Shown here: positions 37,201 through 50,164 of the stretch, one piece after another
Position numbering within the stretch: position 1 is the first letter of the stretch
Layout: the number at the start of each line of letters is the position of its first letter
Assembly: GCF_032062135.1 (NCBI RefSeq)
Contig: NC_092862.1
Coordinates: forward strand, 95,439,248 to 95,503,247
Length of the DNA: 64,000 nucleotides
Source of the DNA: Pyxicephalus adspersus
Taxonomy: Eukaryota > Chordata > Amphibia > Anura > Pyxicephalidae
Direction of reading: 5' to 3'
The notes under the pieces: model-generated
Seen by the model: only the letters and a program-made list of their open reading frames with translations
Databases searched by the model: none
What the model was told of the DNA's origin: nothing
Position numbers and translations under genes: made by a program

Positions 37201-40200
37201 CAAAAAGTCTGTACTCCTCATCTTCACATTTCACATTTTTCATCTCCACAACATTTTTCTGCCACATCCGTTGCAACATCTGAGGCCTCTGGAGAGAGAG
37301 AAGTCTTACAAAGGGTTTCAGGGGCCTAAAAGTATCCCACATCAAGTATGGAAAATGGTCATGGTGCTACTCTGAGAAAGGTAAAGTGAAGGCTGGAACT
37401 TCTGCAGTATTCTCCTAGGCAGAATTCTCCGATGATTACTATCGGCAACAGATTCCTTTCCCAGGCAGGTGTCTCAGCTGTAGGGGCAATGGGAAACACT
37501 TCGCCCTGGTTTAGCTTATAAATGCTAGTTTGGCAAATTTTCTGTCTTTCCCCTTTCCATCTATTGGAAGCAGCTCCTTCCATTAATCTATAACCATTTT
37601 GTGTTCCAGAAGGCCATTTCTGCCCTCCATCGGCATGTGGAATGTATTGTGTCTGTATTGCTGGGCCATGTTGTCAGAAGCGGGATACACATGACTACAC
37701 ATACAGTTTGAATCGTCTGACATCTCAGCGGGATGAAAGGTTGGGCACATCATTGGAACTGGTGGTGCTGCCACGTGTCAGTCTGATGTTGATAGTTCAA
37801 TACCTTTTTATTCTCACTGGCCTCATCCTCCAACTCTTCAGAACTAGCAGTCCCTCTCAATTTATCCAGAGAATATTTATCATGCCAGGTTTAGCACTGA
37901 TGCCTGGGGAATAGGAGCCACACTGGGCCAGACTTGCTTACAACCAGTAGATTTAGAATTCACTGTTTGCAGATGTCCACTTTAGTTCACAAATGTTGCC
38001 ACATGTGGACCATACAGTTAATTACAAACTCAAGTTATATGGTATATAACTTCATCCCTAATAAAGAACAGTTTTTTTTTATCATGGCAAATATTAGCTA
38101 CTCAACTTTCTACTCAAAATAATAACTTGATTTGGTAATATTGATTAAAATGAAATCTGAACTTCAATGAAAGGTTGCCTTTAACAAAAATGGTACCGTT
38201 TTGGTTATAATATTTCCTTGTATTGAATTCTATGCTTATAACATAAAAAAGCTGTCTTGGTTTGGGCTACACATGTTTATGATAGTGTCATAGTTAGTGC
38301 TCAAAATGAGATTGAGGAACCTTAGAAAAGATACATTTAAGAACTCTCATCAGCATGTTCACAGCCAGAACTTCTGTTATTTGAATATTGCTATGTCAAG
38401 GTGAAAAATTCTTTTCGTATAGGATGTGACAGCAGAGCGTTCCTAAGGAAGTGGAGGGGAAGCCCCCGGTTCATATGACTAATTAGGCAGGCTTCATGCT
38501 GCGTTGCTCTTTTTTGATGCTGATCCCTGTGCTAATTGTCAGCTTGTTTCAAGAGTAAAGCTGGGCCAATTTCACATGCTGCAGTGCCATGTTCACAAAT
38601 AGCTTTCCGTAACTAAAACTGATGCAAACTGACATGAAACAGACTGTAAGTGCTAGTCTTACTCTGATCTGGAAACAGGTCATTTCAAAACCATGAGCCT
38701 ACTACTAGCAAAACAAATCATGAAATCTATGAAGCAAACTACTGTATAGAAGCCAAAACTTTTTTCCCCACTGTAGTGATAATAATAATACTTAGGGATT
38801 GAAGATCTGACTTCGATACAGTCATTTGTTTCATAGAGTTTAGGATTAAACTGAATTCAAATGTATGCCATGGATTATTATACATATAGAAAATGTTGCG
38901 TTGCGCAGTGACCAATCAGCTTCCAGGTGTCATGTTTGCATGTTCTTTAATTTTTTTATTCTGTGTTTAAAAAAACATGTATTTAAAACCAAAACACTTT
39001 CTTTCCTTTGTTTAGTTCTTGCTTAGTTTAGTTTTTGATAAAGCAAGGATGGGTTAGAACTTTTCTCAAGTTTGTATTGCAGTCCCCACAGTTGGTTAAA
39101 CCTGTGAATTTTGATTGGCGATCATTGGCACCAGTCACCAGGTGAGATGGCCAAAACTTTACAGCTAAAACAGGAGATGAGAGTAAATCCTTCAATGGTG
39201 ACACCCGCTCCATTAACAACTGGCTAGAAGAGGTTTTCCCTTTACTTGGATAGATTTCTTCTTAATTACCTGTAGTGGATGAAACAGAAGGTACTGGGAA
39301 CTCTTCATAGTCGGGACATGGACAGCACAAAAATTTACATATGTTTTATATATAATAAACTAATAAATACGCACATAAAATATTGAATGCAGTTATTTTA
39401 TTTTTAACTTATAAAAAAAGAACACAATCTAATATAGATATGGATAATGTATGCTTAATTACTGTTCAGAGGTATTCTTACATAATATACGTATACTGTA
39501 ACTTTAGAAGTAAGAAAAATATAAAAGAAAATATATGATTTTAAAAACAAAATGGGAAGCATATATTTTATATATAACTTTGCTTCGAGTATTATATATA
39601 TATATTTATGACTTTGAACAACATTTAAATATGCCCAACTGTATAGCTTATGTAGAAAACATGCTCCTCAAAACAAGTTAAACAAGAACCTCAAAAATGT
39701 GTTAGAAGATTTTCATGTCTGTTATGTCAGATCTTCCCTTTGTAAATTCAAAATCGGAGATTTAATAAAGTCACAGAATGTGAAAGTAAATAAATTATCC
39801 TTAACAGCTGGGGGTTGTTATTTCTTTCAATGCACTAAAATTCACATCTACATAAACTGCTATACAGATACTGTAATGACATAAGAAACTGAAACTGATT
39901 ACCACACGACCTATTGACAGACATAGACAGACCAATAGTCACAGTGAATTTATGGCAAAATTGGGCTTTCTTTGTCCTACAGGAAGACATGTAAAAAAAT
40001 GCCAGTTTGGCTACGGTATGTAGTACTTACTGTGTACAACTCCAATTTATTTCCAATTAAAATCACTGGAAATGATCATTAGTGGTTGTTTCTAGCAATG
40101 GTAGAAGGAAAACATGCTGTACAGGCAGTTCTGTTGTGTGGAGATGGCAGGGTGAGCAGGAAATGCAACCCTGTGTCCTCCCCAGTAACCAGTAGCAATA

Positions 40201-43200
40201 GGTAACAGTTGGTTGTTTGGCGGTTTGCTAAATGATATTGGTGGACTGTTGTACTGACTTCATCTCCAATGATCATCTCTAATGACAGAAATCTAACATT
40301 TGTACAAGGCTTCCGTTTGAAGGTTATACTATAAGTAGTAGCAATTTACCAGGGTTTCGTGTGCAAAATCAGTCTTTATAGAAATCATTTTTTCTAGAGT
40401 CAGAGGCATTTCATAGAGTGGGTACATTCTATTAGTAATTTATTTTTATGAATTGCAGCTATTCTTAGGCAAAGACTAGAACCACCTTGAAGATGGAAAT
40501 GTCAAGGTCATCATCTTGTTGTGTAACATATTTGATGTTCTATATCTTCATCTATCTCTTCAGTGTTAATTAAAGTTTTCCTATATACCATTGCATTATA
40601 ATTTAGAAAACAGATGACATTAACATTGCAAAAAGCAGTCCACGCTTTGAGATGGCTGAAGAAGCCATGACATATTATACCCCTTATCTTGGATTTTAAA
40701 AAGACAAGAGGACATACACGTTTTCAGGTTTCAGTGGAACAGCTTGGCCTCTAAGTAATGTGATCGTTCAATATTCAGAAGTAATCTGCTTCATAGCTAC
40801 AATGACTGCACTAACAATAGATTCTAATGCATACAAGCTTAAAAAATAAGTACTAATAAGCCCCTAAGTTGAATCCCAGAGATCTTCTTTATATGCATAG
40901 GTAAAATACTTTGTTACTTGAACTGTATTTTCAAAACATTGTAAATTACTGGGATTTTGTGCTTCTGTGTTGAGGTTTTAAAATGAAAACAAGGAATTAT
41001 CTACATGTAGTTTCTTGTTTCTCAATTAATGTGAGAGTGTTGTGTAAGTGTCCATCAAAAATAGACCATGACTGTTGAAAAGCTCCTATACGTCATCTAA
41101 ATGTAAGAAGGGAAGGATTGAGTTACCCATAAATGACCCATGACATAACGTACACATGGCAAGGGGCATCACAGTTAGGTTACTCCACTTGCCAGGGTAA
41201 AAGCTAGGATGATATGTAATCATGCTCTTGGTGTTGGAACATAACAGATTTAAGGTTTCTGTTTTAGAGGCCTTAGTAAAGTGGAACTATGGACAATACA
41301 AAAGCAAAATTACATATATGAAAAATGTCATATATATTAATTATATATAATAATTTATTATTACTATAATAATAAAAATATGTCAATATGATTACCACAG
41401 TGAATAATAACCTTCTCCTCATTGTTCATTGACTTAATAATTTTTACCCCACTTGGTCTGAACAAAAATGTGCCATTAATTGCATTGCATATCTTCTAAC
41501 TTTTTTGGATTATGCTTGCAAAGCCAGAATGTTCAGATGTTAAATTAAAATTTAGTGTCATATCTGTGATTTCTTTTTTACAAGTAAAATTGAATTTACA
41601 TCCTCCAATTGTAGTGATTCCATAATTTTTGCTAAGGGTTGTACATGTTGACAAGTAGATGTTAAAGCCAACAATTTTCTTTTTATGGATTTTTACTTTA
41701 ACCTGGACATTTCTCTTCTGTTTTTTTGCCACACTCCAATTTCCTAAGGTAATTTACATCCATGCTCTAGACAAGGTTAGGGCTGTGAAAGTCTTAGCCA
41801 CTGGTCCACTTAGAAAACTGACCGTCTCAGTGTTTCTTACACCAAAATGAACTTGTAAGTATATTCCAGCTTCTCTGTTAGTAAGACAAAAATTGATTGA
41901 GCTAGCATATGGACAGATATCAAAGTGAAAGCTTAGCTATACATCAACTTTAAGTATATTATAATAAATACATATATTATTGTCTCCAAAAAACACAATT
42001 GGGAGCCTATTGGTCGTTCGACCAAGGCCAAACAAAACCCTTGAACGTATGCAAATTCTATATAGTGTGGATTTTAGACAGATAGGCCTATAAATATTTT
42101 AAAAATAGTAAACATTTGAATCACTTCTTACTTTTCAGGCGCAGTTACATATGCAGCACCTATGTATTAGTGTACAGCTGGCAGTGTCGAAAGACACAGA
42201 AAGACACAGAACATGTAGTGATGGAAAGATAATGCAATACTCTACTCACCCATTTTCTAATTAATTTACAAAGCTTTTAAACTCACTAGTATTTAGGAAA
42301 ATGTCATTGATTAAATAGGAGCATCAATTAGGAGTCTTTTAAGGGATGCTTGTTTGAAAACAAAACAAATGTATATATTCTTCATTGGTGCCCTAATGGC
42401 ACTTTTCCTTCTAATGTTCCTTTAAAGACGAACATTTGTCTATATTAAAGTGCTATGCTCATTCTTATGTTTATGAGTTGTTAAAGTATTGATATTTAAA
42501 ATAAGTAGCATTTTTATGGTTAATAGAATATGAATGAGATGAAGTAAGAAGGCGGTCAGTTGTTCTGACGGTAGAGATAAAAATGTATTTTCTTCATACA
42601 TCATAAGTTACAGTAGAAATGACACCTATTGTTGACCATGCATTCTAATAAAAATGTGTTTTGAACTCATTGAGTGCTGTTTATGTATGCTGTATTTCAA
42701 TTTTTTTATATATATACTGGATAAAGAAAGAATTTACTAAGCCATTTGCAGTTTAGCTGTCTTTTCTATTGAGGAGATTTGACTTAGATTTCTGTCTTGA
42801 AAATTAGGGGAGAAAACCTCTCAAAAGGGAGAGTGTTAAAAGTGTTTACATGTCCTGTATTTTGCAATTTGTTTCCTAAATTTTAGATATTGAATGCTAC
42901 TGATGAGGTCCTTCCAATACAGTGATAAGGGCAATTATAAACTTATTTATATTGTCCACCCCAACCAACCACTGGGGGTTTATTAGATTTGTCTTGTGTT
43001 ATAAGCTAAATGAAAGTGATAAACAAATCTTCCAGAAGTGTTTGAATCTGGGGTCCTGTTCAGATGTGTCAATGGTCTGGTGTATTTATAATGCTTACTT
43101 TGAGGCTTTATATACAGGAGACCTGAGCAAGGGGATGGTTAACAAGGGGGAACGTCTTTCATGGAATCTTGCCATCTAGAGAGGACGTTGCTCCTGGACA

Positions 43201-43990
43201 TTGCAATAGGAATTCACTGCTCACAGAACAATGTCCTTGATGTTGCTTATTATTATTATTATGTTGTAAGCAGCTTTAGTAATAAAAAAAGGTCTGTCAT
43301 TGCTTTCCTTATTTAATCATTGTACTGTTTTGCCTGCTCCAAAACTTGGGTATTCAAAAAATGGTAAACACTAGTTACTTTGAATTTTGGTTGTGGAATG
43401 TAAAGCTTTGCTCTGCAATTTCTGACTTTTCTTTTATTGGGTTTCTTGCATCCTCTACCTTGTCTCCTAAAGTTGTACAAGCAATACAGTAAAGAAAAAG
43501 ACTATATTAACAGGTGCCCAACTTATCTTTCCCCACAACATGCAACTCCTTGAGTTTGTAATTGTAGCCTAATGGAGCACCTCCAAAATGTTTCTTTTAA
43601 AGTAACATTTTCCTCCCAGAATCCAGGAGCAAGGATTAACAGTTTACCAGTTAATGATGACCCTACTCCATAACATGTACACTCCTGGCAATTCTACTGC
43701 AATGCTCCTGCTTGCGGTAAGACAGAATAGCTGTCCTATGCCAAGAAGTGTCATTGGGCATGACATTTTTCAAATGTTTCTTGTCTAATTAGGTAGCTGG
43801 GATTGTTTCAGGTGATGATGACTGGTTATCAGGTAACTGATCAATAGGTTGGGTAATGATCAAGTAGCATCTGAGATGTTTTATACCTTTTCCAGACCAC
43901 TTCTTCATCTCTATTGTGTGTGGGAAAGTCTACACAATGGTAATTATTTGATTTACATGTCTGAAGGTGTGAATTGTCAAATCACCATAG
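37201..43990. other. Gene-free stretch
   Basis: Nearly 6.8 kb with no exon, no clear transposon ends and no strong tandem repeat. The block about 38405-38620 is non-repetitive with two homeodomain-type TAATTAG/CTAATTG cores and could be a conserved element. The rest is AT-rich with A/T runs. Confidence 0.5.
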
Positions 43991-43999
43991 CAGTGATGG

Positions 44000-44495
44000 T
44001 AAAACAACATTATTTGTAGAACATAGGATTATGTAATTACCCTAAACTGGGTACACACGTCCAATGGTTCTCGCGCGGTAATCGGCTCAGGACCAATATC
44101 GGACGAGAATCCAGCATGTGTACAGCGCCTGTTGTCCATCGTCCGAACGACAGTCCTGGCGGATCCACGGACGATGGACGACGAGCGATCCTAATTAAAA
44201 AAACATTATTTGTAGAACATGGGGTTATATAATTAGAACAGAGTGATTCCATCTCCTATTCTGTTCCTAAACTGGATACAGACGTCCAATGGTTCTCGCC
44301 CGGTAATCGGCTTAGGACCAATATCGGACGAGAATCCAGCATCTGACAGCACCCGTCGTCCATCGTCCGAATGCCCCCTACTGCCAGATCCACGGATGAT
44401 GGACGACGAGTGATCCTAATTAAAACAACATTATTTGTAGAACATGGGATTATGTAATTAGAACAGAGTGATTGTACCTCCTATTCTGTTCTTCA
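44000..44495. repeat. Tandem copies of a MITE left arm plus its flank (225-235-bp unit)
   Basis: The phrase beginning TACACACGTCCAATGGTTCT recurs at about 44052, 44277 (one or two changes) and 44512, a spacing of 225 then 235 bp. Each unit contains about 75 bp of flanking DNA (ACATTATTTGTAGAACAT) and about 150 bp of MITE left arm with the hairpin-forming CGTCCATCGTCCG / CGGACGATGGACG pair. The third copy continues into a complete element. Confidence 0.9.
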
Positions 44496-44821
44496 GCTGG
44501 GTACACACGTCCAATGGTTCTCGCCCGGTAATCGGCTCAGGGCCAATATCGGACGAGAATCTGGCTTGTGTACAGCACCTGTCGTCCATCGTCCGAACGA
44601 CCTTCCTGACGGATCCACGGACGATGGACCATGAGCAATCCTAATGCAAGGGAAGGAGGAGAGCACAGGGTGCTGCTCTGCCGTTCTCCCTCTCCCCTCT
44701 TCATAGAGCAGAACAGTGATGTACGTACAGCACTCGTTCATGCATTGTGCTGTCCTTAGTCATTGGAAAGGATCGTAAAAGATCCTTTCCAACGACAATA
44801 TTTGCACGTGTGTATGTAGCT
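44496..44821. mobile_element. Harbinger-like MITE, complete copy at the end of the tandem series
   Basis: Starts AGCTGGGTACACAC and ends GTGTGTATGTAGCT, inverted with two or three mismatches, the same type of ends as 63801-63975. Internal hairpins include TTGGAAAGGATC / GATCCTTTCCAA at about 44764-44792. The adjoining TTA on the right (44822-44824) fits a TTA target site. The left neighbour is TTC, so the duplication is imperfect or the left end was moved by the tandem duplication. Confidence 0.75.
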
Positions 44822-44824
44822 TTA

Positions 44825-46466
44825 GACAGTCTACATCTGTCTCAACACATTCCGTGATGATTGAATTAAGGTGACCCTGTTACCTGTGAATAAAATAAAT
44901 GCTGTAGTATTAAAATGCCCAATTTTATTTTCTTTTGTAAATGCTCAATAGAACCGGAGAAGTGGCTTGGATAAGCTACATTAAACATAGAGAACAAGTC
45001 CAGCTGAACGAAACTAACTACTACTAGCTATACCACGACCTGGATAAAAAAGAATCTTCACAGACATGTCACCTGCAGTTGTAAGTGTGATTTTTTTTAT
45101 ATCTTATGTACAGATCATAGCTTTTAACAGAGAAATTCAGCTGGAATCCTGTGAAGCTTTGGGGAAATAACACTTTTACGTACAAGAACCTTCTGGGCAT
45201 TCAAAACATTCTGGTTATTTATTTATTTTTGTACATACATGTTGTTTCTGCTTGAGAGCTTGAGTTTGTGAACGTTAACTTGTTTCATGTGTTATGTTTT
45301 TTCTAAAAGGTTCTCCATGCTAAATTGCTCAAGCTGCCATTTTCTTCCTTTTTCTCTGCCTTGTTTGGATCTTTGTTTGGATCTTTGGCTGTCCTGATTG
45401 GCTCGGCTGGGGTGGTCTAACACACTTGTGGGGGAGTTTGGAACCTGAAACTATAATCAAAAGACTGTTATATTGTTAGTCAACCTGACCTATTTACTTT
45501 GCATATGCTGAAACACCTGTATATTATTCTACCTGCTTTATTCTTGTTTTTTTCATTGTGTTAGCTTAATTGTCTTAGATAAATTAAAAATTTTATTGCA
45601 TTTTGTTTATCAAAATACATATATAAAACCAACATTCAATAATATACCAAGTATAACCTCTATGCTGTTTTTTAATTTGTTCGATACACATGCATGCAAG
45701 ATTGGGATCTTATTACCTGATGCTTGCTAAACAATTTGTCACTTGAGACTAAAGGAACAGAAACTTCACTTCTTGCCAGCTCCCTAGTGTGGTTCAGTGA
45801 ATATTTTTTATTGCATATTTAACACCACCTTTAGTCAAAAAGAAAATAAGGTTTATAATTGAGTGCATCAGTAAATCTGTCTTTTCCTATTCTTTAATTC
45901 ACAATTAGGTCCAGAACAATTGTATCACATGCTCTAATACTTTCGTGGAATCAGACTATATATGAATAAGAACATGATGAATCCTGCACACTCAGTTATT
46001 AGAACTAAATGCGAATTTTTACCAAATGATCCACTCTCTGAGAGGGGTAGTTTCTTTTTTGAGGCTATTCACTTACCAAGTGAAATAATACACTTAGAAT
46101 ACCGAATGTGGGAAAAACAACCCACTCATATGCAAGGGAAAACTGGATTTTTTTTCATACATGTACTTGGATGGTTGAAGTTTACAGAGCTTCATCCTAT
46201 TTACTAAGCAAAGTGAGGTATGCCAAGCAAGATGATAATTCACTTTTCTGTGTGAACAGTCTATATTTCTTTAGTAAATTGTGCTGTAATAAATGGCATG
46301 CAATATTGGTGGCATTATACAGAACTAGTAAGGTGTCTAAAGGAGCCAATTACCTGTTTTCTTAAAACTGCCAATGAGGATACATTCCATAAAAGGTAAT
46401 AGATACCACCGAGAAGACATAAATTTAAGTATTCTACCTGTGGTATTTTAAATGAGCTGTCTTCAT
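44825..46466. other. Gene-free stretch
   Basis: No exon seen. About 45300-45440 there is a phrase CTTTGGCTGTCCTGATTGGCT that loosely recalls the repeats at 19.9 and 21.7 kb, and a short TTTGGATCTTTG duplication at about 45364-45387. Confidence 0.5.
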
Positions 46467-46689
46467 GGCCCTGAGTTATGAAAGCTCTCCAAGGCTGGAG
46501 AGAATACACTTTCAGAAGTGAAGCTGGGTGATCCAGCAAACCTGGAATGGATCTGGTCCAGGATTCAAAACATTTGCTAGCAAATAGCAAATGATTTTTA
46601 AAAATCCATTTCATGTTTTCTGGATCACCCAGCTTCACTTCTGAAAGTGTATTCTCTCCAGCCTTGGAGAACTTTAATAAATCAGGGCC
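46467..46689. mobile_element. 223-bp inverted-repeat MITE (GGCCCTGA family), copy 1
   Basis: GGCCCTGAGTTATGAAAG at the left pairs with CTTTAATAAATCAGGGCC at the right. Arms of about 80 bp extend inward (CTCCAAGGCTGGAGAGAATA on the left, its near reverse complement on the right). It shares ends, arms and centre with 60379-60602. It is noncoding, and the frame over 46315-46749 arises from reading through it. Confidence 0.92.
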
Positions 46690-47200
46690 TATATGTCTGG
46701 TTAGGTATTTTCTATTCAAATAGTTAGCTAAATAAGCCTGCAAAGGCAATAGTTGTTGAACAATTTAGTTATATACAAGATTATTGGGTGAAATTTTCCT
46801 TTATACCCCCTTTACTGTGATATGTTGTTTTGTACTGTATTTTGTATTATGTACTATGTAATATGTGTATTAGGTCTTATGTATTTGGTAACATGGTTGG
46901 TTTAACCTGGTCATGCTATATCAAGATATGATAGGTACTTTTTGTGGAATCGGTGAGAAGTATAGCCATAGTATGAAATGAGAGGAATCCTATTTGTATG
47001 TGTTATGTTTATGTATATTATGCAAAACATCTAATAAAAATGATTTTTTTAAATAAAAAACTGCCAATGTGGGATTATGAATTCTGTTATTAATAGGCTG
47101 AAAACTAGAAAAAATTACTAATTGCTTAGATGCAAAGCTAACCTTTTGTCTACTGTCACTCATAAACTGGAAACAAACATATATCTAACTGTGTAGCAAT

Positions 47201-47339
47201 CCTCTCCTCCTCCTGTGTCACTGTCAGTATCTGTCTGTTATTTGTAACCTCTATATAATGTACAGCACTGCATAATATGTTGGCGCCATATAAATACTGT
47301 TTATTATTATTAATAATAATAATATGAATAATAATATTT
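47201..47339 (+). mobile_element. Short retroposon with L2-like 3' tail
   Basis: The stretch runs CTCCTCCTCCTGTGTCACTG, then TGTACAGCACTGCATAATAT, then GGCGCCATATAAATACTG, and ends in a (TTA/ATA)n tail. The final GGCGCYATATAAAT plus TAA-type repeats resembles the 3' end of L2/V-SINE type retroposons. It matches the inverted copy at 60137-60296. The next few hundred bases (47605-47700) hold two further fragments of the TATAGCGCTGTG type. Confidence 0.7.
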
Positions 47340-47699
47340 TCATCTAAACACCTGAGCTGTGTACTCATTGTGGGTCCAGTGATTCTGAAGGTAATAAAGA
47401 GAATCAGAACACCAATCTGTGTTGTCCTAATACCCTACATAATCTCACAGCATAAATCTCACTTTATTACATGGATTGGTTCACTTGGTTTATTTCAAGT
47501 TTGGATAAATTAGTTCACTCATTAACACTCAGGTCAGGGGTAAGATTTTAATGTAGCTTGTGGTGAGGCCTGGTGGACAGCAAACACAGTGTAATTTTGA
47601 TAAATGACGATGATATTATAGCGCTGTGTAAAAAATAATGATAACTGAATTAAATAGCGCACCTGTGATATACAGTAATGATGATAATATTATAGTACT

Positions 47700-48826
47700 G
47701 AGTGAGAAAAACCCCAAAAGCACAGTAAATATAAAAGCAAGTATTAACAGGCAAGGAAATGACAAGCAGGCACAGGGGAGGAAAAGCAAGCTGACATGTT
47801 GGGGTCCAATATAAGTAATAAAAACTAAAACTAGCATGCACTTTCTGCATAAAACGCATACAATTCAGTTATCATTTCAGGATAACAGCTCTGTGCTTAA
47901 GTTTGTTTGCTTACTTTTATTATTGTGTAATGTTGATTATCTAACTGAATCACACTAGGGGTAGTATGTTTCTTACACATTTGTGTAAAAAAAGCTTTAA
48001 AACAAGACCTCACTGACCTTGTTAACCTCAGATACTGAGCAGAAATCTTCTGAAGTTCACATCACTGAGGAATTGAAATTAGAGCTCATCTCCCCTTATT
48101 GCCCCTGGCAGTAGGGACTTGGCATACTGCTGGCCATCTAATGGGAACAAATAACAAATAATACATTTTTCAATCTTTTTTTGATTTTTTTGAATCAATT
48201 ATTTCAGATGACCTACTATTTTAGTTTGGAAAGGCCATGCGCTTGGTAAATTGTCAAGATTTTGGGGACTTTTTTTTAGACTTTTTAATGAGAGAAGAAA
48301 ACTTGTATGCAATTAGGTTAATGTCCACACTTACTACTTCTAAAAATATATTATTGGTAATCTTTTTCCTAACTGGCTACAAACACACATTACCCATTTA
48401 TTCCTAAAGTTTATGGTCACTTCTAATTTTAATCAACTTTGGTTCAAAACAGGTCACTCTGTTACTTTGGATGTGGTCACAGAAATGACAAAAATAAACT
48501 TTTAGTCATCAAAAATGATCCTAAAACTAGTGATGCTTGAAACTATGTGTTCAATCCATTCTGGGTTTAGAAAAGATTCTGCATTTAATAAACCTGGTTT
48601 AAGCTGAACAAGAACCCATATTTGCTTCACCAATAGCTATAACCCAGTTGCGAAGATACAGAGCGGGCAATGGTCCCTTCATAGACCAGAAAGGAACATT
48701 TTTAAATTGTTTATTTGTGTTTTGTTTGTAATATAGCGGAAAGTTATTGAAATTGATATGATGAGTTCATCACCTGCTTAGTTCAATATTTCAATAATTG
48801 CCTCCCATATACCCACTGTATTGTAG
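47700..48826. other. Gene-free stretch
   Basis: AT-rich, no exon and no clear repeat ends. Confidence 0.5.
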
Positions 48827-49359
48827 CAATTCAAAATATGCAGAAAAAAGGGACTTCATGGGCACATATAATAAATCAAATAACAAAAACGTTTTATTTA
48901 GAAAATATTAAAACACAAATAAAAGATTATGCCATTTGCCTTAACATGGAGGACGGCACGATCTGAACATCAATGTTGGTCATAGATTGCGCCATAGTAT
49001 ATCAAATGATTTAACAGCTAACAGTGTAGCATCTCACATAATTAGAGGGTGTCTCGACATGTTTCACAGTCAATGCCGCTTCATCAAGGTAATAATGTTG
49101 AGAGATAATTCCTTATAGCATATATTATACATTACAGTATCTTGTCATCTTCATTCAAATATATATAGGGCCTCAAAGCAAACCAAGAGCTTATGATGAG
49201 GGTAAGCACAAACCGACAGGCGATAACAGAGAGGAATCTCTGTATAGATGTAGATGAATTGCCACTTCAAAAATGTAGGAGATAGACCACAGGTCCCAGC
49301 TCTGATAACTCCTGCCGTCAGCCAATTATGTCCCTGTTTTTTCTGCATATTTTGAATTG
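48827..49359. mobile_element. Inverted-repeat element, 533 bp
   Basis: CAATTCAAAATATGCAGAAA at 48827-48846 begins a 27-bp arm that is inverted at 49331-49359 (TCCCTGTTTTTTCTGCATAT followed by TTTGAATTG) with about two differences. The interior has GTCTCGACATGTTTCACAGT and CGCTTCATCAAGG at about 49050-49087, a phrase of the same kind as in 28458-29054. No coding capacity. Family unknown. Confidence 0.75.
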
Positions 49360-50164
49360 TTTTTAATATACTAGAATTGTTCACCTTATTGCTTATTCTC
49401 TACTTTGTAGTTTTAAGTAATATGCCCAGTATTGCTGTTTCAAAAATGAAAACTGAACCTGGGAAAACAGCTAAATACATAGTTAAAGTGCACATAAGTG
49501 TAAACCCTGCTCATAGCTGCCAGCATGCTGAATGGACAAATAAGAAGAATCCACAGTGATCAGCTTTGATTACTGGTGCTGTCTGTGACCAGTGACCATC
49601 ATCTGATGTCCATCAGACGAGGCTTTAGAGTTCAAGGTAAATAGCCTTATAGTCCTATGCAGCTGCATTTGAAGGGAAAATATAACATCTGATTAGAATA
49701 GGCCTGACCTACGTTGGTTCTGAAAAAAGGCAACACAATAGAAAGCAGGTCAAAACTAATAAAAAGGTATTTTTTGTTAACTTTGCTGTTCGCAAATGCA
49801 CTCAAAAATGGAAAAACAATGCCATTAACATAAACCAATGTTGCTGATCTCAAGACCAATATAGATACATATATTGGATGTATGTGAAAACATATGTATT
49901 AATTACACTGGTCATCAAACATTTTCTTGCCAAACAGATTAAAGTAATTTAAGGTTATGTTTGATGCACAGATTCCAAATAAGTTATTGGTTTTGCTAGA
50001 TTGGCTCTAGTTTTTGAAATAATTACCTCAATAATACCCTCATAGAAAACTAATGAAACATGAAAATACTCAAATTCCTACGTACACGAAATTACAGTAT
50101 GTACACGAAATTCAGTATATTTGCAGAACTAATTACAAGGAAGTCATTGAAGTCATGCTGGATC

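Noticed and set aside
44037..44741. Two similar minus-strand frames of 71 and 82 codons that look like a gene family
   Set aside because: Their similarity comes from the tandem MITE arm copies at the DNA level, not from protein conservation.
46315..46749. 144-codon open frame on the minus strand
   Set aside because: It reads straight through an inverted-repeat MITE and its flanks.
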